9,426 nt of DNA from Cyanobacteriota bacterium (GTDB lineage Bacteria > Cyanobacteriota > Cyanobacteriia > Leptolyngbyales > Leptolyngbyaceae), in the NCBI GenBank assembly GCA_027482985.1, contig JAIXVO010000412.1:1-9426 (forward strand), written 5' to 3'. Position 1 is the first letter of the stretch. Each line of letters opens with the position of its first letter. Below are positions 1 to 8,001 of this stretch, in pieces. Both the position numbers and the translations under genes were made by a program. The notes beneath the pieces are model-generated. The model did not search any database, was not told where the DNA came from, and saw nothing but the letters and a program-made list of their open reading frames with translations.

Positions 1-644
1 AAGCCTACTGTGGCATCGCCGATGGCACAGTTAAGACGTGGAATGACCCGAAGATTGCCAAAGATAACCCTGGTGTCACCCTCCCCAGCACTCCCATCGC
101 CTTTGTCTTCCGGTCAGATGGGAGCGGCACCACCGCCATCTTCACGAATCACCTAGCGAAAGCCTGCCCCAACTGGAAGGCTGGCGCCGGTCGCTCGATC
201 GAATGGCCTGCGGGTCAAGGTGGCAAAGGGAATGAAGGGGTGACGGCTCAGATTAAACAAACACCGGGTGGCATTGGTTATGTTGAGTTTACCTATGCCC
301 GCGAGAACCAGTTGGAGATGGCGACCCTACAGAATAAGGCCGGTGACTTTGTGACTCCAACGCCGGAAGCTGCGGCGTTGGCATTAGAGGGCGAGAAACC
401 GGATGCTAACTTTGTAGTGCGCGTTCCCGACCCAGCCGGAAAAGGAGCTTATCCTATCGTGAGTTTGACTTACGTCTTGCTGTATGGGAATTATCCCGCA
501 CCCAAGGGTTCGACCTTGCGCGATCTCTGGACTTGGACTTTCAAGGACGGTAAAGCTGCTGCCACAGAGTTAGGCTTTATCCCACTGCCTGACTCTTTGG
601 CTAATGAGATCATTGCCAAACTCGCAACGATTGAAGAGAAGTAA
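1..644 (+). CDS. pstS: PstS, periplasmic phosphate-binding protein (3' part only)
   Basis: This is the C-terminal 213 residues of the substrate-binding protein that captures inorganic phosphate in the periplasm and passes it to the PstCA channel. The reading frame is open from base 3, so the start, signal peptide and N-terminal lobe lie outside the window. The phosphate-binding loop RSDGSGTT is at fragment residues 37-44. In the family the Arg, and the Ser, Gly and Thr of SGT, contact phosphate, and all are present. Other family signatures follow: WPAGQGGKGNEGV, QTPGGIGYVE and a C-terminal YPIVSLTYVLLYG block. The gene ends in TAA and is followed by a hairpin and then pstC, the usual gene order of a pst operon. 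A GTG at 240 lies inside the gene and is not its start. The promoter and any Pho box would be upstream and cannot be seen. Confidence 0.96.
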   Translation, partial: AYCGIADGTVKTWNDPKIAKDNPGVTLPSTPIAFVFRSDGSGTTAIFTNHLAKACPNWKAGAGRSIEWPAGQGGKGNEGVTAQIKQTPGGIGYVEFTYARENQLEMATLQNKAGDFVTPTPEAAALALEGEKPDANFVVRVPDPAGKGAYPIVSLTYVLLYGNYPAPKGSTLRDLWTWTFKDGKAAATELGFIPLPDSLANEIIAKLATIEEK

Positions 645-655
645 GTTGTGACTGC

Positions 656-684
656 AACCACTCTGGAGCAGCTCCGGAGTGGTT
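656..684 (+). terminator. Hairpin between pstS and pstC, possible attenuator or mRNA stabiliser
   Basis: A 12-base-pair stem (AACCACTCTGGA with TCCGGAGTGGTT, one G-U pair) encloses the 5-base loop GCAGC. It begins 11 bases after the pstS stop codon. No T-run follows, so it is not a standard intrinsic terminator. Similar hairpins behind binding-protein genes of ABC operons are known to cause partial termination or protect the upstream message, giving more binding protein than permease. That role here is inference. Confidence 0.6.
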
Positions 685-774
685 GGATTAGAGCATCTGG
701 TTCGATAGTCTTTGATTAGGTTTAGATCATTGAGTTAATCGGTTGGTAGATACTTCGCAATAAGTGGGCAGATT

Positions 775-1734
775 ATGGCTCCAGCAGTAGAACGAAACAC
801 AGGCATGTCCTACGAGCGCACCCAAACCTCGCGGGTCGTAGACAATGGCTTTAAATGGCTGACGTGGCTTTTTGGGGTTGGGATTGGTGTCACCCTCCTG
901 GCGATCGCCCTGCAAGTCGCGATCGATGCCTGGCCCGCCATCCAAAAATTTGGCATTTTCGACTTTATTACGGTCGCTCGCTGGAACCCCGTCGAGGACA
1001 TCTACGGAGCCTGGACGCAAATTTATGGCACGCTGATCACCTCCTTCATTGCCCTCCTGATTGCGGTTCCCATTGGGGTGGGAGTCGCCATTATTCTCAG
1101 TGAAGATTTTCTCCCGGAACGACTGCGCCAACCGTTAGTGTTCATGGTGGAACTGCTCGCCGCCATCCCCAGTGTGGTCTATGGGTTGTGGGGAATGTTC
1201 GTGCTGGCACCGCTGCTGCAAGGACCAATGACCTGGTTGCATCAGAACTTTGGTTGGATTCCGTTGTTCAGTACACCGCCCACCGGACGCGGTATCTATA
1301 TCGCCTCGCTCGTCCTGGCGATTATGATTCTGCCGATTATTTCCTCGATTTCGAGAGATTCCCTCGCCAGTGTCAACCCAGCGTTGCGCCAAGCCGCCTA
1401 TGGGTTGGGCGCGACCCGCTGGGAAACTTTGATTCAGGTGATTATCCCCACTGCAATTTCGGGGATTATTGGGGGTGTCATGCTGGCACTCGGTCGCGCG
1501 ATGGGTGAAACCATGGCCGTCACCATGTTGATTGGCAACTCGCCCCGCCCCTCGCCCTCACTGTTCGCGCAGGGATCGACGATTTCGGCATTGCTGGCGA
1601 ACCAGTTTGCCGAAGCCTCCGGTCTGCAAGTCGCCGCCTTGATGTATGCCGCCTTAATTCTGTTTGTGCTCACCTTGATCGTGAACGTGCTGGCTGAGTA
1701 CATTGTTAAGAAAGTTGAAATCAAGAAGCTTTAG
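775..1734 (+). CDS. pstC: PstC, phosphate ABC transporter permease
   Basis: One of the two inner-membrane permease subunits of the Pst phosphate importer, which pairs with PstA to form the channel. The product is 319 residues, normal for the family. Hydrophobic segments near residues 29-51, 83-108, 121-148, 174-193, 225-250 and 287-310 fit six membrane helices. The cytoplasmic coupling (EAA) loop that docks with PstB is at about 205-225 (RQAAYGLGATRWETLIQVII), followed by the family signature LALGRAMGETMAV. The gene lies between pstS and pstA on the same strand. ATG at 775 is used here. A second in-frame ATG at 805 would remove ten poorly conserved residues and cannot be excluded, since neither has a strong ribosome binding site. 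Confidence 0.95.
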   Translation: MAPAVERNTGMSYERTQTSRVVDNGFKWLTWLFGVGIGVTLLAIALQVAIDAWPAIQKFGIFDFITVARWNPVEDIYGAWTQIYGTLITSFIALLIAVPIGVGVAIILSEDFLPERLRQPLVFMVELLAAIPSVVYGLWGMFVLAPLLQGPMTWLHQNFGWIPLFSTPPTGRGIYIASLVLAIMILPIISSISRDSLASVNPALRQAAYGLGATRWETLIQVIIPTAISGIIGGVMLALGRAMGETMAVTMLIGNSPRPSPSLFAQGSTISALLANQFAEASGLQVAALMYAALILFVLTLIVNVLAEYIVKKVEIKKL

Positions 1735-1813
1735 TGATGGGCGATCGCGCCGCTTGTCTGAGTCATTGTTACCGTCCACCCGATTCATCCACCCCGCATC
1801 CTAAGAAGTGAGT

Positions 1814-2713
1814 ATGACCAGTCCAGAGTCTTCCCCCGCTCTCTCGAAGGGCAGAAGTTTAACCCGTACTGTCTCCTCCAAGACGATCTTCTCTAACGTC
1901 ATGACGGGGCTGGTCGTCACCTGTGCCATCCTGGCGCTGATTCCCCTGGTGGCGCTCCTGTATTACGTGATCACTAAGGGGATTGTCCGCATCAGTCCCC
2001 AGTTGTTTACGCAGCTCCCCCCACCGCCCTTTCCCCGTGACCATCCGCAATTCAACTCCGGCGGGTTTGGGAATGCGGTGGTGGGAACTTTTATGACCGT
2101 CGGGATTGCATCGTTGATTAGTATTCCGTTTGGGATTCTGGCTTCGATTTACCTGTCGGAATTTGCCCGCGACACCAAGTTGGCGAATGCCATTAACTTT
2201 CTGACCAACGTCCTGAGCGGTGTGCCTTCCATCGTGATGGGCGTGTTCGCCTATGGGCTGATCGTGGTGAAGACGCGTTCCTACTCTGCCGTTGCCGCTG
2301 GGGTGGCGATCGCGGTGCTCATGCTACCCACCATTGTCAGAACCTCAACCGAGGCGTTGGAATCGGTTCCGAACAACTTGCGCCAGGCTTCTGTCGGGCT
2401 GGGTGCATCCAGCTATCAAACTGTTTTGCGAGTGATTTTGCCAGCAGCCATACCGGCAATTATTACGGGAATTATTCTGGCGATCGCGCGGGCAGCAGGC
2501 GAAACAGCACCCGTTCTGTTTACGGCACTGTTCAATAATTTCTGGAACTGGGACCCTTGGCGGCCCACCGCGACCCTGGCAGTCCTCGTCTACAATTACG
2601 CTATTACACCTTTTGCTAACTGGCAGGAATTGGCGTGGGCGGCGGCGCTGGTGCTGGTCACTATGGTGTTAGTTGCTAATATCCTGGCTCGGTGGATTGT
2701 GCGCCGCCGGTAA
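1814..2713 (+). CDS. pstA: PstA, phosphate ABC transporter permease
   Basis: The second permease subunit of the phosphate importer. The product is 299 residues with hydrophobic segments near 31-53, 87-112, 130-152, 158-176, 208-230 and 271-294. The EAA coupling loop is at about 190-210 ([20 protein letters not shown]), followed by [14 protein letters not shown], a typical PstA signature. It begins 79 bases after pstC, a gap that contains one HIP1 octamer. ATG at 1814 is preferred because AAGAAG at 1803-1808 lies five bases upstream as a plausible ribosome binding site. The in-frame GTG at 1808 would overlap that site and adds only two residues. The protein ends in the basic tail RWIVRRR, expected to be cytoplasmic. 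Confidence 0.95.
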   Translation: MTSPESSPALSKGRSLTRTVSSKTIFSNVMTGLVVTCAILALIPLVALLYYVITKGIVRISPQLFTQLPPPPFPRDHPQFNSGGFGNAVVGTFMTVGIASLISIPFGILASIYLSEFARDTKLANAINFLTNVLSGVPSIVMGVFAYGLIVVKTRSYSAVAAGVAIAVLMLPTIVRTSTEALESVPNNLRQASVGLGASSYQTVLRVILPAAIPAIITGIILAIARAAGETAPVLFTALFNNFWNWDPWRPTATLAVLVYNYAITPFANWQELAWAAALVLVTMVLVANILARWIVRRR

Positions 2714-2805
2714 GGTGCACCCCGATTTTGCCAAATTCAAGGTTTACAAGTTCAAGGCCGTTCACCCTTCGTCGCTTTCACTCCCTCCTACCTTCCCATC
2801 CCCCT

Positions 2806-3618
2806 ATGACTACCAACCTTCAAACCAGCACCAAAACCAATACTGACGTTGTGTTTAGAACCGAAAACGTCAATATTTACTATGGCGATTTTAAGGCCGT
2901 CCGGGACGTGAATATTGAGGTTCCCAGACACGCGATTACTGCCTTCATCGGTCCTTCCGGTTGCGGTAAAAGTACGGTGCTCCGGTGTTTCAACCGCCTA
3001 AACGACCTGATCAAGTCCTTCCATCTAGATGGCAAGATTCTGTATCACGGGCAAGACCTGTATGCCTCTGATATTGATGCGGTGGAAGTGCGGCGGCAGA
3101 TTGGGATGGTGTTCCAGCAGCCGAACCCCTTTCCCAAAACGATTTACGACAACATTGCCTTTGGGCCGCGCTTGTTGGGCTATAAGGGCGACATGGATGA
3201 GCTGGTGGAGAACTCCCTCAGAGGGGCCGCCATGTGGGATGACGTGAAGGATAAGCTGAAGGCATTGGGGACTGACCTCTCTGGGGGGCAACAGCAGCGG
3301 CTGTGTATTGCGCGGGCGATCGCGGTGCAACCGGAAGTTCTGCTGATGGATGAGCCTTGTGCGGCGCTAGACCCGATTTCCACCCTCAAGATTGAAGACT
3401 TGATGCAGGAATTGAAAGAGAAGTACACCCTGGTGATTGTGACGCACAACATGCAGCAGGCTTCTCGCGCTTCCGACTTCACGGCCTTCTTCAATGTGCA
3501 AGCGAACGAGAAAGGGCAGCGGACGGGCTACATTGAGGAGCACGATCGCACGGAAGTCATTTTCCAAAGTCCGAAGCAAAAAGCCACCCAAGAGTATGTC
3601 AGTGGTCGGTTTGGTTGA
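2806..3618 (+). CDS. pstB: PstB, phosphate ABC transporter ATP-binding protein
   Basis: The cytoplasmic ATPase that powers the Pst importer. It has 270 residues and every ABC motif in order: Walker [10 protein letters not shown] (49-57), Q-loop VFQQPNPFP (102-110), signature LSGGQQQR (158-165), Walker B LLMDEP (179-184), D-loop ALDPIST (187-193) and the H-loop histidine at 214 in VTHNM. The PNPFP and DPIST sequences are characteristic of PstB rather than of ABC proteins in general. The frame is open back to 2692, overlapping pstA. ATG at 2806 is chosen because conserved sequence begins shortly after it and the extension is low-complexity translated spacer. No clear Shine-Dalgarno precedes it; the leader is pyrimidine-rich. 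This is the last pst gene visible: no second pstB and no phoU follow here. Confidence 0.97.
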   Translation: MTTNLQTSTKTNTDVVFRTENVNIYYGDFKAVRDVNIEVPRHAITAFIGPSGCGKSTVLRCFNRLNDLIKSFHLDGKILYHGQDLYASDIDAVEVRRQIGMVFQQPNPFPKTIYDNIAFGPRLLGYKGDMDELVENSLRGAAMWDDVKDKLKALGTDLSGGQQQRLCIARAIAVQPEVLLMDEPCAALDPISTLKIEDLMQELKEKYTLVIVTHNMQQASRASDFTAFFNVQANEKGQRTGYIEEHDRTEVIFQSPKQKATQEYVSGRFG

Positions 3619-3724
3619 TTTTGCAGGTTGCTGTCTGAGAAGATACCGAATCAAGTTAGGATAAGTGAGAGTTTGTTGCTTTACAAAAAGTAAACATCTG
3701 CAAAAGCTTGTCCTGTCTCTGTGA

Positions 3725-4138
3725 ATGCATATGAAGCGCCATTTATCTCGCTTGTTGGCTTTCGTTCTGGTGGTTTGCCTTGGGTTTCTAACCGCCGCCC
3801 CCACGATCGCCGCCCCCGTCAGCGTGACTGGCAACTATAGCCAGGATACGGTGGCCGTGATCAATAGTCTGCGTGAAGCCTTGCAAGTTCCAGATGATTC
3901 GCCTGAACGAGTGGCTGCTCAAGCTGAAGCCAAGCGGCTGATTAGTGATTTTGCGTCTCGCTATCGGCGCGATCCGGCCCTCGCCAAACTGACTTCTTTC
4001 ACCACCATGCGGACTGCCTTAAATTCTCTGGCAGGACATTACACGTCCTATCCCAATCGCCCTGTCCCTCAGAAAATGAAGGATCGGCTGGAACAAGAAT
4101 TTAAGCAAGCTGAAATGGCGCTACAACGGGGCGGCTAG
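3725..4138 (+). CDS. psb27: Psb27, photosystem II assembly and repair factor
   Basis: Psb27 binds the lumenal face of photosystem II on CP43 and keeps assembly or repair intermediates from binding the manganese cluster prematurely. The 137-residue product has a basic start (MHMKRHLSRL) and a hydrophobic stretch (about 11-23), then the mature four-helix domain beginning TGNYSQDT (35-42). Family motifs include SRYRRDP, SFTTMRTALNSLAGHYTSYP (91-110) and the ending LEQEFKQAEMALQRG. In Synechocystis the protein is a lipoprotein, and from memory its signal ends LTAC. Here the matching place reads LTAA (22-25), so the lipid-carrying cysteine is absent. A signal peptidase I site such as TIA|A (after residue 29) is likelier. 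The other cysteine, C18, sits in LVVC inside the hydrophobic core and is a poor lipobox. ATG at 3731 is an alternative start; neither has a clear ribosome binding site. Confidence 0.93.
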   Translation: MHMKRHLSRLLAFVLVVCLGFLTAAPTIAAPVSVTGNYSQDTVAVINSLREALQVPDDSPERVAAQAEAKRLISDFASRYRRDPALAKLTSFTTMRTALNSLAGHYTSYPNRPVPQKMKDRLEQEFKQAEMALQRGG

Positions 4139-4165
4139 GCCCAATTCTCAGGTTCCACGAAAAAC

Positions 4166-4188
4166 AGACGCGATCGCGTCTCTTTTTT
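4166..4188 (+). terminator. Intrinsic terminator of psb27 with a HIP1-centred stem
   Basis: The perfect 16-base palindrome AGACGCGATCGCGTCT (4166-4181) can fold as a six-pair stem AGACGC/GCGTCT with a GATC loop. It is followed by C and six Ts. The HIP1 octamer GCGATCGC (4170-4177) forms its centre. Five As (interrupted by one C from the stem) precede it, so the minus strand also reads as a stem followed by a T-run. It may therefore terminate both psb27 and any read-through from the convergent deaminase gene. Confidence 0.8.
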
Positions 4189-4279
4189 ATGGAGATCGAT
4201 ACAATTCAGCCGTAAAGAGCGAAGGTCTATCAACCGCTTCAACTTCAAGCAAAAACGTCGGCTGGACAAGGCTTCTAGT

Positions 4280-4380
4280 CCGCCCTCACCCCCAACCCCT
4301 CTCCCAAAATGGGCAAGGGGAAAGACTTTCCGGTTCCCCTTCTCCCAGTTTTGGGAGAAGGGGTTAGGGGATGAGGGCGG
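4280..4380. repeat. Nested inverted-repeat element, likely a dispersed cyanobacterial intergenic repeat
   Basis: Outer arms 4280-4309 and 4349-4380 are inverted copies with a few mismatches and a small length difference. One arm is C-rich (CCGCCCTCACCCCCAACCCC then TCTCCCAAAA), the other its G-rich complement. Inside, a second inverted pair at 4310-4322 (TGGGCAAGGGGAA) and 4334-4347 (TTCCCCTTCTCCCA) flanks a short core. The arms resemble GC-rich repeats I recall between genes in many filamentous cyanobacterial genomes, which are thought to be non-autonomous mobile or folded-RNA elements. There is no transposase and no clear target-site duplication. It lies between convergent psb27 and the deaminase gene. 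The rest of the gene-free stretch 4139-4463, outside this and the terminator, shows nothing I can name. Confidence 0.75.
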
Positions 4381-4463
4381 CAACCCTTACGTGTCAGCAC
4401 GTTTCGCTTAAATTGAGCTATTCGCCCCGATTCACACCTCCACGATCGCCCTTCAATCCAGGA

Positions 4464-5516
4464 TCAGTTCACAGCGACGGGATGGCGATCGCTCAGATCC
4501 ATTGCTGGCTTCAGGAGGCCATTCAGCAGCGAGGCAGGGCGCTGATTGTGCGGCCACGCAAACGCATGGCGGAAGGCGGCATCCTGACAGGCTTGTAACT
4601 CTTGAAAGCCGATGATGTCATGGGTGAGCAGCGTCTCGTACTCAAAGGGCAAGCGGACATTGTGTAAGCCCGCATTATCGGTACAAATCGCGATATCGAC
4701 TCCAGCTTCAAAGCAGCGATCGAAGACAATTTTGAGTTGGGACAATTCTTCCAGCGTGCCCGTCTTCAAATAAGTGGTGGGACACACTTCCAGACATTGT
4801 TGGCGGTCTGCCACTTCCTTGAGGAGATGGGGATAGTGGATCGGAATTTGAATTCCATGCCCGATCCGCATCAGGTAGGGCAGGAGTTCGGGATAACAGC
4901 CTTCGCGCGTTTCGTAGAGATGCCCAGTCGTGTTCAAGCCCAGCGATCGCGCATAGGCATACAACTCGATAAACTCCTCCAGCCGTTCGCCATAGTGATT
5001 ATCGCCCCCTGCCACATCGATCGCGCACACATACTCCCGAAACTGCGCCGCCACTTCCACAATCGCCCGATTCACGGCATAGGGTAACTTCGAGTGCATA
5101 CAGAGAATTTGGCTGGTCACGATCGGGTATTCATGGATCTGGCTGGCTTTGCCGACAATCTCCACAATTTCCGCCATCGCTTCAATTCTTTGGGACTGGG
5201 AGAGGTGATCCGGCGTGCGCAGGTAAGGCGTGTAGCGTAATTCGAGATAGGCTAAATTCTCGAAAATGTAAGCCCCGCGCACCAGGCGGTAAATGAAGTA
5301 AGGTAAGGCTTCGGCGGTCTGCACACTTTCCACCAACGTATGCAATTCCAAGTATTCGTCCAGGGTGTTGCGGGGACGGGTATAAAAATCTTCAAAGTCG
5401 GCATACCCGGTAAAGCGTTGAATCAGCTCAGATTCGCTGCGCTGGAGATAACGCCACAAGATCCGAGGGACGACGGAACCCCCCAAATGGCGGTGTAATT
5501 CTGCGTATAAAGCCAC
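4464..5516 (-). CDS. Adenosine deaminase-family hydrolase with altered active-site motifs
   Basis: A metal-dependent amidohydrolase of the adenosine/AMP deaminase family, which typically converts adenosine to inosine and ammonia in the cytoplasm. Using GTG at 5516, the product has 350 residues, normal for the family. The metal pair HxH is in ELHRHLGGS (H8, H10), the VDLAG-like segment is IDVAGGD (166-172), EVCPTTYLKTG is at 243-253, GHG is at 219-221, and the last metal ligand is D280 in CTDN. The usual HAGE motif is HLYE (H199, E202) and the usual DD pair is DN (D280, N281). So all metal ligands and the catalytic Glu and His remain, but substrate contacts differ, and the true substrate is uncertain. 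GTG 5516 is chosen because GAGG lies five bases upstream and the conserved sequence starts at once (MALYAELHRH). ATG at 5609 would add 31 unconvincing residues. It is convergent with psb27 and divergent from purA. Confidence 0.85.
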   Translation of the reverse strand: MALYAELHRHLGGSVVPRILWRYLQRSESELIQRFTGYADFEDFYTRPRNTLDEYLELHTLVESVQTAEALPYFIYRLVRGAYIFENLAYLELRYTPYLRTPDHLSQSQRIEAMAEIVEIVGKASQIHEYPIVTSQILCMHSKLPYAVNRAIVEVAAQFREYVCAIDVAGGDNHYGERLEEFIELYAYARSLGLNTTGHLYETREGCYPELLPYLMRIGHGIQIPIHYPHLLKEVADRQQCLEVCPTTYLKTGTLEELSQLKIVFDRCFEAGVDIAICTDNAGLHNVRLPFEYETLLTHDIIGFQELQACQDAAFRHAFAWPHNQRPASLLNGLLKPAMDLSDRHPVAVN

Positions 5517-5647
5517 AAGCACCTCGTTTGTGAGTAAGAGAGTTTTGCGTGAGAGAGGATAGAGACGTTGCTGGGGCAGGCAGTTGCGATCGCATCTGGT
5601 AGGCAACAAAGATCTGCATCGTTAACAAATCTTTTCTTAATCATAGA

Positions 5648-5662
5648 GAACTTCAATAGTTC
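5648..5662. promoter_or_regulatory. Perfect 5-base dyad in the deaminase/purA divergent region
   Basis: GAACT and AGTTC form an exact inverted repeat separated by TCAAT. It sits about 130 bases before the deaminase start and about 140 before the purA start, a suitable place for a regulator acting on either gene. It does not match the spacing of LexA, NtcA or Pho sites that I know. A chance dyad is quite possible. Confidence 0.25.
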
Positions 5663-5736
5663 CGGGTGGGTTTTGTTGATGGGAGTCAGCCTCTCCTTTT
5701 CCTACCGCCTTTTGGGCACAAACCTAAGTTAGCTAG

Positions 5737-5766
5737 TTGACAGAGTTGAAACCACATCCTGATAAT
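5737..5766 (+). promoter_or_regulatory. Sigma-70 type promoter of purA
   Basis: A perfect -35 box TTGACA (5737-5742) is followed after 18 bases by GATAAT (5761-5766), matching five of six positions of the -10 consensus. Transcription should start near 5773-5775, leaving a leader of only about 28 bases before the purA start codon. The -10 box lies inside an inverted repeat: ACATCC at 5754-5759 and GGATGT at 5767-5772 flank TGATAAT. A protein bound there would block the promoter, but no regulator can be named. Confidence 0.75.
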
Positions 5767-5795
5767 GGATGTTTGTGCAAACTCTAATTCTTTAA

Positions 5796-7160
<1,365 letters not shown>

Positions 7161-7188
7161 CCACCCCTCTATTTACTGACACTGCATT

Positions 7189-7761
7189 ATGGAATTTAAG
7201 ATTGACTGCCAACCCCGTCCTGAGGGGAGTAAACCCAACGCTCTGCGTCGGTCTGGCCAACTGCCAGCAGTGCTCTATGGGCACCAAGGTACCGAGTCCA
7301 TTTCTCTGGTGATGAACGCGAAAGCAGCGGAATTGTTGCTGCGGGATGCCTCGATTAACAACTCGTTGATTCAGGTCAATATTCCCGACTTGTCCTGGAA
7401 CGGGAAAGCCCTGTTGCGGGAAGTCCAAACACACCCCTGGAAAGGCACCCCCTACCACATCAGCTTCTTTGCGGTAGCGGATCATGGCAGCCTGGAAGTG
7501 GATGTGCCCTTGCACTTTGTCGGGACTGCGGTCGGGATTAAGGAAGGGGGCGGTTCCCTCGATCCATCAATGAACTCCCTCCACGTCAAGTGTCTAGCGG
7601 AAAAGATCCCGGATTTTATTGAAGTCGATATCACCGATCTGAATGTGGGTGAGACGATCACCATCAGCCAACTGAAATTACCTGCTGGCGTAGAAGCCAC
7701 GGGCGATCCAGGGCGGACAGTCGCGATCGTGCTGGCTGGTGGTTCCAAAGAAGGCGCTTAA
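7189..7761 (+). CDS. rplY: Ribosomal protein bL25 (L25/TL5/Ctc type)
   Basis: Component of the large ribosomal subunit that binds 5S rRNA. The 190-residue product has the two-domain Ctc/TL5 form. The N-terminal L25 domain covers roughly residues 1-92, with RPEGSKPNALRRSGQLPAVLYG near the start, and is followed by a C-terminal beta domain (about 100-185: LEVDVPLHFVGTAVGIKEGG, PDFIEVDITDLNVGETI). Short 95-residue L25 proteins of enterobacteria lack the second domain. ATG at 7189 starts the conserved sequence directly; no strong Shine-Dalgarno is seen. It is 28 bases after purA with no terminator between, so it is probably transcribed from the purA promoter. A strong intrinsic terminator follows. 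Members called Ctc are general stress proteins in some bacteria; nothing here shows stress control. Confidence 0.95.
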   Translation: MEFKIDCQPRPEGSKPNALRRSGQLPAVLYGHQGTESISLVMNAKAAELLLRDASINNSLIQVNIPDLSWNGKALLREVQTHPWKGTPYHISFFAVADHGSLEVDVPLHFVGTAVGIKEGGGSLDPSMNSLHVKCLAEKIPDFIEVDITDLNVGETITISQLKLPAGVEATGDPGRTVAIVLAGGSKEGA

Positions 7762-7784
7762 GCCAATTTTTCCTCTGTTAGAAC

Positions 7785-7822
7785 ACTCGTCTGGTGAAAA
7801 GGTTCATCGGACGAGTTTTTTT
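7785..7822 (+). terminator. Intrinsic terminator of purA-rplY
   Basis: A 14-base-pair stem (ACTCGTCTGGTGAA with TTCATCGGACGAGT, two G-U pairs) with the tetraloop AAGG is followed directly by a run of seven Ts. It begins 23 bases after the rplY stop and is a textbook Rho-independent terminator. It separates this unit from the globin gene downstream. Confidence 0.93.
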
Positions 7823-7925
7823 ATGGGCTCAAAATACCGACCCAGCCTTGACTCTTGCCGATCTGACTTGGCCTCCGTGGGCTGCCCCAGCGATAGTCCC
7901 GATCCTAAACTTTATCCGCAGTTTA

Positions 7926-7954
7926 TTTTGAGGTGAAAAAAAGCCGTTTATAAA
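7926..7954 (+). promoter_or_regulatory. Possible promoter of the globin gene
   Basis: TATAAA at 7949-7954 is a fair -10 box, about 48 bases before the chosen start codon. The -35 region is weak: TTGAGG at 7928-7933 is only 15 bases away, and TTTTGA at 7926-7931 has the right 17-base spacing but a poor match. The sequence GTTTAT occurs twice nearby (7921 and 7946). The gene needs its own promoter since a terminator lies upstream, but this assignment is tentative. Confidence 0.35.
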
Positions 7955-8001
7955 GAGTGGAAGAATCACGTTCCAACCACGGACGCAGGGGAGGTGTGCT
8001 G

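Noticed and set aside
715..755. Possible Pho box before pstC (a TTAA-containing stretch)
   Set aside because: Only one partial match to the eight-base repeat is seen and no tandem copies at 11-base spacing; the real site would be expected before pstS, outside the window.
727..1131. Minus-strand open frame of 134 codons under pstC
   Set aside because: It is antisense to clear permease coding sequence and its translation is low-complexity (Asn, Gly, Asp, Arg) without motifs.
2692..2805. Extended start of pstB overlapping the end of pstA
   Set aside because: The 38 extra residues have no ABC homology pattern; conserved PstB sequence fits a start at 2806.
3367..3834. Minus-strand open frame of 155 codons across the pstB end and psb27 start
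   Set aside because: It is antisense to two well-supported genes and shows no protein family features.
4135..4383. Minus-strand open frame of 82 codons across the gene-free stretch
   Set aside because: Its translation is mostly the terminator and the C/G-rich nested repeat, with no ribosome binding site or conserved pattern.
5517..5609. Upstream ATG start for the deaminase gene
   Set aside because: The added 31 residues do not resemble the family N-terminus, which normally begins just before the HxH motif; a GAGG site favours GTG at 5516.
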